DNA from: Arthrobacter sp. MYb214
GTDB lineage: Bacteria > Actinomycetota > Actinomycetes > Actinomycetales > Micrococcaceae
Assembly: GCF_002979865.1 (NCBI RefSeq)
Contig: NZ_PCPZ01000004.1
Coordinates: 186,001 to 250,000 of the forward strand
Reading direction: 5' to 3'
Length of the DNA: 64,000 nt
In this document: positions 18,026 through 26,648 of the stretch, one piece after another
Layout of the letters: every line of letters begins with the position of its first letter
Position numbering within the stretch: position 1 is the stretch's first letter
Translations under genes and position numbers: made by a program
The notes under the pieces: generated by a model
Databases searched by the model: none
The model's input: the letters and a program-made list of their open reading frames with translations, nothing else
Told to the model about the DNA's origin: nothing

Positions 18026-19879
18026 ATGAGCATGGAAAGCGCCGCCTGGCATTCGCTATGGAAGCTGTCAGGAGACAAGGGCAAGGCCTACGCTCCAACC
18101 ACGCCTAAGCGAGTGCTGAAGTTCGCAGCCAGCTACAAGTCCCGGCTGCTGGTCTTCGTCGTCTTCTCCATCTTCGCCGCAGTCCTGGCCGTGATCACCC
18201 CGGTGCTCGCTGGACGGGTGGTCGACGAAGTCGTCGCGCAATCCGGGGTGCGGACGATCATCAACTTGGCTCTGGTCATGGCGGGGATCGCGATCCTGGA
18301 TGCGGTGGTGTCCGTAGTGGTCCGCTGGTTCTCCTCGCGCTTGGGCGAGGGCATCATCTATGACCTGCGCACCGCAGTCTTCGACCATGTGCAGAAGATG
18401 CCGGTGGCATTCTTCTCGCGCACCAGGACCGGTGCGCTGGTCAGCCGCTTGAACAACGATGTCATCGGCGCGCAATCCGCCTTCGCCGGAACCCTTTCCG
18501 GGCTGGTCTCCAATACCGTGGCGCTGGTGCTCACCGCTGCGGTCATGTTCACCACCTCGTGGCAGGTCACGCTGATCGCTCTGGTGCTGCTGCCGATTTT
18601 CCTCTTGCCCGCCCGCCATTTCGGCAGGTCCGTGGCCCTGCTGCGCCGTGAATCCGCGGACCTGAACGCGACCATGGGCAACCAGATGACCGAGCGCTTC
18701 TCCGCCCCCGGCGCCACCTTGATCAAGCTTTTCGGCCGTCCCAAGGACGAGTCCGAGCAGTTCGCGCTGCGTGCCGGCAAGGTGCGGGATATCGGCGTCA
18801 AGATGGCCATGCGCCAGTTCTACTTCGTCGCCGCACTGACCCTGGTTGCGGCCCTGGCACTCGCCCTGGTCTACGGTCTGGGCGGCATGTACGCGGTACG
18901 TGGCGATCTGGCCGCCGGCGACGTGGTGGTCCTGGGCATGCTGCTCACCCGCCTCTACACGCCGCTGACCGCACTGGCCAACGCGCGCGTGGAAATCACC
19001 AGCGCGCTGGTCAGCTTCGACCGGGTCTTCGAGGTGCTGGACTTGGAGCCGCTGATTGCCGATGCCCCGAACGCCCGCCGCCTCGAGGCCGGGGCGGTGC
19101 CGGTGAGATTCAACCACGTGAGCTTCTCCTACCCGAGCGCCGACAAGGTCTCGCTGGCTTCGCTGGAAGAAGTCGCCATCCTGGACACCCGCGGCGGCGA
19201 AGAGGTCCTGCACGATATCGACTTCGAGATCCCCGCGGGCCAAACCTACGCGCTGGTCGGCTCCTCGGGTGCGGGCAAGTCCACCATCGCCTCGCTGCTG
19301 GCGCGCCTGTACGACGTGGATTCGGGCAGTGTTGAACTGGCCGGCGAGGATATCCGCCAGCTTGAGCTCGATTCGCTGCGTTCGACGGTGTCCATGGTGA
19401 CCCAGGACGGGCACCTCTTCCACGAGAGCATCCGCTCCAACCTGACGCTGGCCCGGCCCGAAGCGACCGAAGAGCAGATCTGGGAGGCGCTGGAGCGTGC
19501 CCGGCTGAAGCCGGTGATCGCTTCCTTGCCCGATGGCCTGGATACCGTGGTGGGCGAGCGGGGCTACCGGCTTTCCGGTGGCGAACGCCAGCGCATGACC
19601 ATTGCCCGTCTGCTGCTGGCAGCACCCCAGGTAGTCATCCTGGATGAGGCGACGGCGGCCCTGGACTCGTCGAATGAAGCGACGGTGCAAGCGGCGCTGG
19701 GCGAGGCGCTGGCAGACCGCACGGCGCTGATCATTGCCCACCGCCTGTCGACCATCCGCTCGGCGGACCAGATCCTGGTCGTGGAGGGCGGGCGCATCGT
19801 CGAGCGCGGAACCCACAGCGAGCTGCTGGCCTTTGGCGGACGCTATAGCGAGCTGCACGAAACCCAGTTCGCGCAGTAG
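18026..19879 (+). CDS. ABC transporter, fused membrane and ATPase domains (multidrug/lipid exporter type)
   Basis: This 617-residue half-transporter has a six-helix exporter domain (about residues 35-320) and a C-terminal ATPase. ATPase motifs are Walker A VGSSGAGKST, signature LSGGERQRM, Walker B VVILDEATAALDS and the H-loop in LIIAHRLSTI. Such proteins work as homodimers or with a partner half; no partner is adjacent, so homodimer is the simpler reading. The substrate is not readable. A strong hairpin with a short T-run follows its stop. Confidence 0.92.
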   Translation: MSMESAAWHSLWKLSGDKGKAYAPTTPKRVLKFAASYKSRLLVFVVFSIFAAVLAVITPVLAGRVVDEVVAQSGVRTIINLALVMAGIAILDAVVSVVVRWFSSRLGEGIIYDLRTAVFDHVQKMPVAFFSRTRTGALVSRLNNDVIGAQSAFAGTLSGLVSNTVALVLTAAVMFTTSWQVTLIALVLLPIFLLPARHFGRSVALLRRESADLNATMGNQMTERFSAPGATLIKLFGRPKDESEQFALRAGKVRDIGVKMAMRQFYFVAALTLVAALALALVYGLGGMYAVRGDLAAGDVVVLGMLLTRLYTPLTALANARVEITSALVSFDRVFEVLDLEPLIADAPNARRLEAGAVPVRFNHVSFSYPSADKVSLASLEEVAILDTRGGEEVLHDIDFEIPAGQTYALVGSSGAGKSTIASLLARLYDVDSGSVELAGEDIRQLELDSLRSTVSMVTQDGHLFHESIRSNLTLARPEATEEQIWEALERARLKPVIASLPDGLDTVVGERGYRLSGGERQRMTIARLLLAAPQVVILDEATAALDSSNEATVQAALGEALADRTALIIAHRLSTIRSADQILVVEGGRIVERGTHSELLAFGGRYSELHETQFAQ

Positions 19880-19927
19880 CACGCCTGTTCGCCGGCTCCA
19901 TAGGTGTTCCGGCACCAGCGCGAACTG

Positions 19928-19976
19928 AGATGCCCGCCTGGGCGGTCGATGCCATCGACTGCCCAGGCGGGCATCT
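19928..19976. terminator. Bidirectional terminator between ABC exporter and IclR gene
   Basis: Arms 19928-19943 and 19961-19976 (AGATGCCCGCCTGGGC and its complement) pair perfectly over 16 bp, with an inner GTCGA/TCGAC stem. TTT follows on the plus strand. It sits between convergent genes. Confidence 0.75.
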
Positions 19977-20006
19977 TTGCTTGCGTGCCGGAATCGCCAA
20001 GCGCGG

Positions 20007-20780
20007 CTAGTCCGCCGCGGCCACCAGCTGGCGTCCCAGCTCGCGGGCCGCCTCCTGCAATACCGGCACCGCGCTGTCGATGAAGGCCTCGTCAACGCGG
20101 GTCACCGGCCCGGAAACCGAGATGGCCATCGGCGTTGGCGCGCCCGGTACTGGCACGGCGATGCAGCGAACCCCTAGTTCCTGCTCTTCCTCGTCGATGG
20201 CGTAGCCGCGTTCGCGGGTGGCCTCGACATCGGTGAACAGCTTGCCCAGGGTGGTGATGGTGTTCGCGGTCTTCGGGGGCATGCCCGCCTGCGAGACCAA
20301 ACGCTGCACGCGCTCGTCATCCAGCACCGAGAGCACGGCCTTGCCGACCCCGGAATTGTGCAGCATGGCGCGGCGTCCGACTTCGGTGATCATGCGCATC
20401 GAGTGGGCTGACTGCACCTGGGCGATGTAGGTGACCATGTCTCCGTCGAGCACCGCGATATTCGCCGATTCGCCCAGCTTCGCGACCAGATCCTTCAGCG
20501 CAGGGGAGGCCAAGGCGCCCAGCTGGCGGTTGGCTACCTCGCCCAGCCGGATCAGCCGCGGGCCCAGTGAATAGCGGCGGTTGGGCAGCTGGCGCACGTA
20601 GCCCACTCCGACCAGGGTGCGCAGCAGGCGGTGGATGGTCGGCAATGGCAGGGGAGTATCGGCGGCAAGCTCGCTGAGCGCGGCTTCTCCGCCGGCACGG
20701 GCGATGACTTCCAGGAGCTCGAAAGCACGTTCGACGGACTGGACGCCGCCGGTGGTGGACTTGCTGGAAGTCTGCGTCAT
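20007..20780 (-). CDS. IclR-family transcriptional regulator (AllR-like by context)
   Basis: This 257-residue regulator has an N-terminal winged HTH (VQSVERAFELLEVIA, then LPLPTIHRLLRTLVGVGYV) and an IclR effector-binding domain. ATG 20780 is preceded by TTAGGAGC, and the protein begins MTQTSSKST. It is divergent from the malic enzyme - malate synthase - ureidoglycine aminohydrolase operon. In other actinomycetes an IclR protein, AllR, represses allantoin genes and a linked malate synthase and responds to glyoxylate-type ligands, so the same role is inferred here. Confidence 0.88.
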   Translation of the reverse strand: MTQTSSKSTTGGVQSVERAFELLEVIARAGGEAALSELAADTPLPLPTIHRLLRTLVGVGYVRQLPNRRYSLGPRLIRLGEVANRQLGALASPALKDLVAKLGESANIAVLDGDMVTYIAQVQSAHSMRMITEVGRRAMLHNSGVGKAVLSVLDDERVQRLVSQAGMPPKTANTITTLGKLFTDVEATRERGYAIDEEEQELGVRCIAVPVPGAPTPMAISVSGPVTRVDEAFIDSAVPVLQEAARELGRQLVAAAD

Positions 20781-20960
20781 CTTTGCTCCTAATAAAGGCA
20801 CTGGTTTCGGAAGAGGGCTACGCATTACTTCTACGATGCGAAATCCTAGTCCCAAGAATAGCGCAGAATCAGGCTTTTCTTCCACGATCCGATATTAACT
20901 CGGCAAAAATCGTGCCGGGCGCCACAAAACACTCTTGCATTTTCATTTTGAGGATAATAG

Positions 20961-20977
20961 TATCCACTATACGGAAA
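20961..20977. promoter_or_regulatory. IclR-type operator before malic enzyme
   Basis: TATCCACTATACGGAAA is a 17-bp near-palindrome (TwTCC / GGAAA arms) typical of IclR-family sites. It lies 18 bp before the malic enzyme start, directly in front of the ribosome-binding site, where the divergent IclR protein could block expression. A second, overlapping GGATA/TATCC inverted repeat lies at 20952-20965. Confidence 0.6.
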
Positions 20978-20995
20978 CTTTTACAGGAGGATCAG

Positions 20996-22381
20996 ATGGC
21001 AGCACCAAGCCCGGGATATTCACTCACGCTTCGCGTCCAGACACCTGCGTCGATTACCGCTACCAGCGAGCTGGCCGGCGCGGTCGGTTCGGCCGGCGCG
21101 CACATCACCGCCCTGGATGTCACCGAGTCCAACCACACCCACATGGTGGTGGACGTTTCCTGCAACACCACCGACGTGGCCCACGGCGAGACCGTGCGCG
21201 CGGCGCTGGATAACCTCGATGGCGTAAGCGTGCGCAACGTCTCGGACCGCACCTTCCTGATGCACCTTGGCGGCAAGCTCTCGGTGACCCCCAAGGTCGC
21301 CCTGCGCAACCGCGATGACCTCTCCCGCGCCTACACCCCGGGTGTCGCCCGCGTCTGCATGGCCATCGCCGAGAACCCTGCCGATGCGCGCAACCTGACG
21401 GTCAAGCGCAACACCATCGCCGTGGTCACCGACGGCTCGGCCGTGCTGGGGCTGGGCAATATCGGCCCGGCCGCAGCCCTGCCGGTCATGGAAGGCAAGG
21501 CGGCGCTGTTCAAGCAGTTCGCCGATGTCGATGCCTGGCCGGTCTGCCTGGACACCCAGGACACCGAGGAGATCATCATGATCGTCAAGGCGCTGGCACC
21601 GGTCTACGGCGGGGTGAACCTCGAAGACATCGCCGCCCCGCGCTGCTTCGAAATCGAGGCCCGGCTGCGCGAAGAACTGGACATCCCGGTCTTCCACGAC
21701 GACCAGCACGGCACCGCAATTGTCACCCTGGCCGCGCTGCTCAACGCGGTGAAGGTCGTGGACAAGAAGATCGAGGACCTGCGCATCGTGGTCTCCGGGG
21801 TCGGCGCGGCCGGCAACGCGATCATCCAGCTGCTCATGGCCCGCGGCGCGCAGAACATCATCGCCTGCGGACGCAGTGGCGCGATCACCCGCAACGAAGC
21901 CTACGCCGATGCGCACCGCACCTGGCTGGCGGAAAACACCAATCCGCAGAACTTCACCGGCACCCTGAAGGAAGCCATCGCCGGCGCGGATGTCTTCATC
22001 GGCGTCTCGGCCCCGAACGTGCTGGACGAAGCCGATATCGCAGCCATGAACGAGCGCGCCATCGTCTTCGCCATGGCCAACCCGGATCCCGAGGTGGACC
22101 CGGAACTGGCCGGCCGCCACGCGGCGGTGGTCGCCACCGGGCGCAGCGACTTCCCCAACCAGATCAACAACGTCCTGGCATTCCCAGGTTTCTTCCGCGG
22201 GCTGCTGGATGCAGGCGTCACCGAGATCACCGACGCCATGCTCCTGGCCGCCGCGGACGCCATTGCCGCGCGGGTCAGCGAATCAGAGCTGAACCCCGGA
22301 TTCATCATCCCGTCGGTATTCGACCCACAGGTCGCCTCCGATGTGGCCATGGCAGTGCAGGACGCAGCCGCCGCCAAGTAG
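20996..22381 (+). CDS. NAD(P)-dependent malic enzyme with N-terminal ACT domain
   Basis: This 461-residue enzyme oxidatively decarboxylates malate to pyruvate. Residues about 8-85 form an ACT-like regulatory domain ([12 protein letters not shown]...), often amino-acid-sensing. The catalytic part has the Tyr in [11 protein letters not shown] (Tyr113), the Lys segment [19 protein letters not shown], the metal-binding [11 protein letters not shown] and the NAD loop GVGAAGNAI. The strong AGGAGG at 20985-20990 fixes the start. Next to malate synthase it would complete a route glyoxylate to malate to pyruvate. NAD versus NADP preference is not determined. Confidence 0.92.
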   Translation: MAAPSPGYSLTLRVQTPASITATSELAGAVGSAGAHITALDVTESNHTHMVVDVSCNTTDVAHGETVRAALDNLDGVSVRNVSDRTFLMHLGGKLSVTPKVALRNRDDLSRAYTPGVARVCMAIAENPADARNLTVKRNTIAVVTDGSAVLGLGNIGPAAALPVMEGKAALFKQFADVDAWPVCLDTQDTEEIIMIVKALAPVYGGVNLEDIAAPRCFEIEARLREELDIPVFHDDQHGTAIVTLAALLNAVKVVDKKIEDLRIVVSGVGAAGNAIIQLLMARGAQNIIACGRSGAITRNEAYADAHRTWLAENTNPQNFTGTLKEAIAGADVFIGVSAPNVLDEADIAAMNERAIVFAMANPDPEVDPELAGRHAAVVATGRSDFPNQINNVLAFPGFFRGLLDAGVTEITDAMLLAAADAIAARVSESELNPGFIIPSVFDPQVASDVAMAVQDAAAAK

Positions 22382-22460
22382 GCGCTGCGCAGCAAGACCT
22401 TAGGGTGCATGTCAACGCACCCTTCATTGGAACAGAGCACAAGAAGTTAAGGAACAACCC

Positions 22461-24092
22461 ATGAGTATTGAAATCACCAGCATCCCCGACGTCGCCGATG
22501 CCCAGCAGATCCTCTCGGGCGAAGCGCTGGCCTTCATCGAGAAGCTGCACCAGAAGTTCGCTGGCACCCGCGATCAGCTGCTGGCCGCACGCGGCGTGCG
22601 CCGCCAGCAGTTCTCCGATGCCAAGTCCATCGACTTCGATCCGCAGACCGAATCCGTGCGCACCGGCGACTGGAAGGTCGCCGAAGCCCCAGAGGCGCTG
22701 CGCGACCGCCGCGTGGAGATCACCGGCCCGGCCTCCCCGGCCAAGATGGCCATCAACGCGCTGAACTCCGGCGCCAAGGTCTGGCTGGCCGACCTGGAAG
22801 ATGCTTCCACTCCGAGCTGGTTCAATGTCATCGATGCGATCTCCAATCTCTCGGCCGCCGCCCGGGGCACCTTGGCCTTCACCGATGCGAAAACCGGCAA
22901 GTCCTACGCACTGCGCACCGACGCCCCGCGCGCGGTCGTGGTGGTCCGCCCCCGCGGCTGGCACCTGCCGGAGAACAATGTGCTCATCGACGGCAAGCCG
23001 GCGGTCGGTGCACTGGTCGACTTCGGCCTGCACTTCTTCCACAATGCCAAGGTGCTCGCCGAATCGGGACAGGGCCCGTTCTACTACCTGCCGAAGATGG
23101 AGCACTACCTGGAATCGCGCCTGTGGAACGAGGTCTTCACCTTCGCCCAGGCCGAGCTGGGCATCGCCCACGGAACCGTGCGCGCCACCATGCTCATCGA
23201 GACCATCCCGGCCGCCTTTCAGATGGAGGAATTCCTCTACGAGCTGCGCGAGCACGCCTCTGGCCTGAACGCGGGCCGCTGGGACTACCTGTTCTCCATC
23301 ATCAAGACCTTCCGCGAAGCCGGCGAAGCGTTCATCATGCCCGACCGCTCGGCCGTGTCGATGACCGCGCCGATGATGCGCGCCTACACCGAGCTGCTGG
23401 TCAAGACCTGCCACAAGCGCGGGGCTTTCGCCATGGGCGGCATGGCGGCGTTCATCCCGAACCGCCGCGAACCAGAAGTTACCGCCGCCGCCTTCGACAA
23501 GGTCCGCGAGGACAAGTCCCGTGAGGCCAACGACGGATTCGACGGCTCCTGGGTCGCCCACCCTGACCTGGTTGAGCTGTGCAAGGAGATTTTCGACGCG
23601 AAGCTCGGTGAGAAGCCGAACCAGATCGACCGCCAGCGCCCGGAGGTCGAGGTCACCGCGGCCCAGCTGCTGGACGTGGCCAGCGCTCCTGGCGATGTCA
23701 CCGAGGCCGGCGTGCGCGCCAACCTCTACGTGGCCGTGAACTACGTGGCCGTGTGGCTCTCGGGCAACGGCGCGGTCGCCATCCACAACCTGATGGAAGA
23801 CGCCGCCACCGCGGAGATCTCGCGCTCGCAGATCTGGCAGCAGATCCGCAACCAGGTGGTCGCCGCCGACACCGGCAACACCATCACCGCCGAACTGGTT
23901 GCTGGCATTCTCGCCGAAGAGGTTGAACGCCTGCGCGCGGAGGTCGACAATGAAGAGCACTTCAACGCCTACTACCAGCCGGCAGCGGAACTGATCGCGA
24001 AACTGACCAGCGGCAAGGACGAGGATTTCGCGGACTTCCTCACCACCCCAGCCTACGAACTCTTGGAAAAGGAATACGTGACCAAGCCATGA
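22461..24092 (+). CDS. aceB: Malate synthase A
   Basis: This 543-residue enzyme condenses glyoxylate with acetyl-CoA to form malate. The malate synthase signature REHASGLNAGRWDYLFSI and the segment DRSAVSMTAPMMRAY are clear, and length fits the short A isoform. AAGGAA precedes ATG 22461. Isocitrate lyase is not adjacent; instead the neighbours are an allantoin-pathway enzyme and an IclR gene, so this copy probably serves glyoxylate from ureide breakdown rather than only the glyoxylate shunt. Its stop overlaps the next start (ATGA). Confidence 0.96.
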   Translation: MSIEITSIPDVADAQQILSGEALAFIEKLHQKFAGTRDQLLAARGVRRQQFSDAKSIDFDPQTESVRTGDWKVAEAPEALRDRRVEITGPASPAKMAINALNSGAKVWLADLEDASTPSWFNVIDAISNLSAAARGTLAFTDAKTGKSYALRTDAPRAVVVVRPRGWHLPENNVLIDGKPAVGALVDFGLHFFHNAKVLAESGQGPFYYLPKMEHYLESRLWNEVFTFAQAELGIAHGTVRATMLIETIPAAFQMEEFLYELREHASGLNAGRWDYLFSIIKTFREAGEAFIMPDRSAVSMTAPMMRAYTELLVKTCHKRGAFAMGGMAAFIPNRREPEVTAAAFDKVREDKSREANDGFDGSWVAHPDLVELCKEIFDAKLGEKPNQIDRQRPEVEVTAAQLLDVASAPGDVTEAGVRANLYVAVNYVAVWLSGNGAVAIHNLMEDAATAEISRSQIWQQIRNQVVAADTGNTITAELVAGILAEEVERLRAEVDNEEHFNAYYQPAAELIAKLTSGKDEDFADFLTTPAYELLEKEYVTKP

Positions 24093-25342
24093 GCAACACC
24101 TTCGATGAGTCCACGCTTGCCAGCGTAGAAGCAAAGCTGGCCGCCACCGACCGGCTGCTGGAAACCTCCTACCCGGGGGATACCGGAGCCCGCCAGCCGA
24201 TCCATACCGTGTACGTCCCCGGGGACAAGTACACCGTGGACCTCCCAGAACGTTGGGGCCACAACGCAGTAGCCACTGCCGGAGGACTGATTGGCCTATC
24301 CGCCTTGGCGGCCAAGCTCAAGCTGGCCGAACCAGAGCGCTTGGCGGAACTGGTTGGCGCGAAGCTGGCAAGCGAACCCATCGAAGATCTGCGCCTCGAT
24401 TTCGAGGACGGCTACGGCAACCGCACGGATGCCGAGGAGGACGCCGCAGTGCTTGCCGCGGCCGACTCGGTATCCGCCGCGGTGGCCGCCGGCAAAGCCC
24501 CGGCCTGCATCGGCATCCGCTTCAAATGCTTCGAAGCACCCACCCGGGCCCGCGGGATCCGCACCCTGGACCTGTTCATCACCCGGCTTCTGGCCAACGG
24601 TCCGCTGCCCGAGGGCCTGCGCCTGACCCTGCCCAAGGTGACCACCGTGGCCCAGGTCGAGTCCATGGTCTACCTGGCCGAGAAGCTGGAAGAAGCCCAC
24701 GGGCTGGAAGCCGGACGCATCCGCTTCGAAGTGCAGGTGGAAACCCCGCAGGTCATCCTGGCCGCCAACGGAACCCATCCGGTGGCCCAGCTGATCGCCT
24801 CGGGCAAGGGCCGGGTATCCTCGCTGCACTACGGAACCTACGACTACTCCGCGTCGCTGGGCGTGGCCGCCGGATACCAGTCCATGGAGCACCCGGTAGC
24901 GGACTTCGCCAAGGACGTCATGCAGGTGGCCGTAGCCGGCACCGGGGTGGAACTGTCCGACGGCTCCACCAACATCATCCCGGCCGGCGACCCGGAGAAC
25001 ATTGCGGCCGCCTGGGAACTGCACGCCCGCCTGGTCTCCCGCCACCTGTCCCGCGGCATCTACCAGGGCTGGGACATGCACGAGAATCAGCTGGTCACCC
25101 GTTACCTGGCCACCTTCGCCTTCTTCCGCGAAGGCCTGCAGGCAGCCGGAACCCGGTTGCGCAACTACGTCCACCAGATCAACTCGGCCATCATGGACGA
25201 GCCGGCCACCGCACGGGCCCTGGCCCGCTACATCCACCGCGGGGTGGCCTGCGGTGCGGTCAGCGCCGACGAGGTCACCGAACTAGCCCAGATCACCCTG
25301 CCCGAACTCGAGGCGATCGCCTTGAACCGCTCCCACGCCTAA
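24089..25342 (+). CDS. HpcH/HpaI aldolase / citrate lyase-like protein (DUF6986 type)
   Basis: This 417-residue protein resembles CitE/HpcH-type TIM-barrel lyases: LRLDFEDGYGNR carries the acidic metal-binding residues and RIRFEVQVETPQVILA a second acidic strand, and LHYGTYDYSASLGV is characteristic of the actinobacterial group I recall as DUF6986. No member has a function I can name. Translational coupling to malate synthase (ATGA overlap) and the ureidoglycine aminohydrolase start 10 bp after it suggest a step on glyoxylate or a ureido/oxo acid. Class II metal-dependent C-C lyase chemistry is inferred from the fold. Confidence 0.75.
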   Translation: MSNTFDESTLASVEAKLAATDRLLETSYPGDTGARQPIHTVYVPGDKYTVDLPERWGHNAVATAGGLIGLSALAAKLKLAEPERLAELVGAKLASEPIEDLRLDFEDGYGNRTDAEEDAAVLAAADSVSAAVAAGKAPACIGIRFKCFEAPTRARGIRTLDLFITRLLANGPLPEGLRLTLPKVTTVAQVESMVYLAEKLEEAHGLEAGRIRFEVQVETPQVILAANGTHPVAQLIASGKGRVSSLHYGTYDYSASLGVAAGYQSMEHPVADFAKDVMQVAVAGTGVELSDGSTNIIPAGDPENIAAAWELHARLVSRHLSRGIYQGWDMHENQLVTRYLATFAFFREGLQAAGTRLRNYVHQINSAIMDEPATARALARYIHRGVACGAVSADEVTELAQITLPELEAIALNRSHA

Positions 25343-25352
25343 GGACAACACC

Positions 25353-26189
25353 ATGACTGTTCCAGCCATCCAGAACTCCTCGTCGTACTACTCGGACTTC
25401 GGCGGCCACCCGCCGCAGAGCGATCTGCTCACCGACCGGGCCATCGTCACCGAGGCCTATACCGTGATCCCCAAGGGCGTGCTGCGCGACATCGTCACCA
25501 GCGTCTTCCCCGAGTGGACCAACACCCGTGCCTGGGTGCTCAACCGCCCGGTCGCCGGCGGGGCCACCACCTTCTCCCAAGCCATCGTGGAAGTTGCCCC
25601 GGGCGGCGGCGCCACCAAGCCGGAGCCGCAGGCCCAGGTGCAGGGATTCATCTTCGTGCTCACCGGGCAGCTGACCCTTCTCATCGAGGGCACCGAACAT
25701 GTGCTGGTGGACGGCGGCTTCGCCTACCTGCCAGCCGGCGCTACGTGGTCCGCCCGCAATGACGGCACCGAGACCACCAGCTTCCACTGGCTGCGCAAGC
25801 GCTACGAAGTGCTTGAAGGCGTCGCCGCACCGGCTCCCGTGGTGGGCAATGAGCGCGACATCGAACCTGGCCCGATGCCGGGCACCGATGGCAAGTGGCG
25901 CACCACCCGCATGCTCGATCCCAACGACGTGGCCTTCGACTTCGGCGTGAATATCGTGACCTTCGAACCGGGCGCATCCATCCCGTTCGCCGAAACCCAC
26001 GTCATGGAGCATGGCCTGTACGTGCTTGAAGGCAAGGGCGTGTACCGGATGAATGGCGACTGGGTCGAGGTCGAAGCCGGGGACTACATGTCACTGCGCG
26101 CCTTCTGCCCGCAGGCTTGCTACGCCGGCGGCCCGGAGAACTTCCGGTACCTGCTCTACAAGGACCAGAACCGCCAGATCGCGTTGTAA
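25353..26189 (+). CDS. allE: (S)-ureidoglycine aminohydrolase
   Basis: This 278-residue bicupin releases ammonia from (S)-ureidoglycine to give (S)-ureidoglycolate in allantoin degradation. The N-terminal cupin covers about residues 50-150, and the C-terminal cupin holds the likely manganese ligands Glu/His/His in FAETHVMEHGLYVLEGKG and Gln in FCPQACYAGG, as in AllE/YlbA and plant UGLYAH. It closes the IclR-controlled operon. Allantoinase, allantoate amidohydrolase and a ureidoglycolate lyase are absent from the window, so the rest of the pathway must be elsewhere. Confidence 0.9.
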   Translation: MTVPAIQNSSSYYSDFGGHPPQSDLLTDRAIVTEAYTVIPKGVLRDIVTSVFPEWTNTRAWVLNRPVAGGATTFSQAIVEVAPGGGATKPEPQAQVQGFIFVLTGQLTLLIEGTEHVLVDGGFAYLPAGATWSARNDGTETTSFHWLRKRYEVLEGVAAPAPVVGNERDIEPGPMPGTDGKWRTTRMLDPNDVAFDFGVNIVTFEPGASIPFAETHVMEHGLYVLEGKGVYRMNGDWVEVEAGDYMSLRAFCPQACYAGGPENFRYLLYKDQNRQIAL

Positions 26190-26648
26190 GCGTTCATTTC
26201 CAGAGACTGCCGGGGCCGCACCCCGCGCTGACCCGCCGGCCATCGGCGCACCGTGTCCATTTCATGTTCCAGTGATGTTTCTTTTGCTCGGACATGGTGG
26301 GCTGACGGCAGGGTCGCGCGGGATGCGGCCTTCGGTTTTGGCGACCCGGGGCTGTTTCGTGAAGATCCAAGGATCACTTGGAACCGCTCATCGAAACCAT
26401 CGGCAATACCGGGCGTCATCCCGGCAATCGCGGGGAGCACGGAATCGTCCAACGTTGGACGGGTTGGAATTGGGACTCATCACTGGAGTCGCGGGCAGCA
26501 CTTGAGTTATTTCCGAAGGCTTGGCCTGTTTGGGACGTGCCCCTATGCACCGGGCGCGAACTGGATGCGAACGCGGCTCGATGTTGCAGGTCGAGACGGG
26601 GCAGCGGATGCCCTCGTTGCCAACTCGCAGGCATCAGTGCCGCAGCAG
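26190..26648. other. 459-bp stretch without a supported gene
   Basis: This lies between the convergent allE and CobW-type genes. I see no gene with a ribosome-binding site and protein-like composition. It holds a perfect 14-bp palindrome GTCCAACGTTGGAC (26447-26460) and a weak hairpin CGGGG-CCGCA-CCCCG shortly after the allE stop that might end that transcript. Confidence 0.45.

Noticed and set aside
17668-18108. Rightward frame in the dctA upstream region
   Set aside because: No ribosome-binding site; it overlaps the ABC exporter start in another frame and looks like non-coding sequence.
18068-20095. Long minus-strand frame opposite the ABC exporter
   Set aside because: Composition is His/Gln/Arg-rich without motifs, and the plus strand has a complete ABC transporter.
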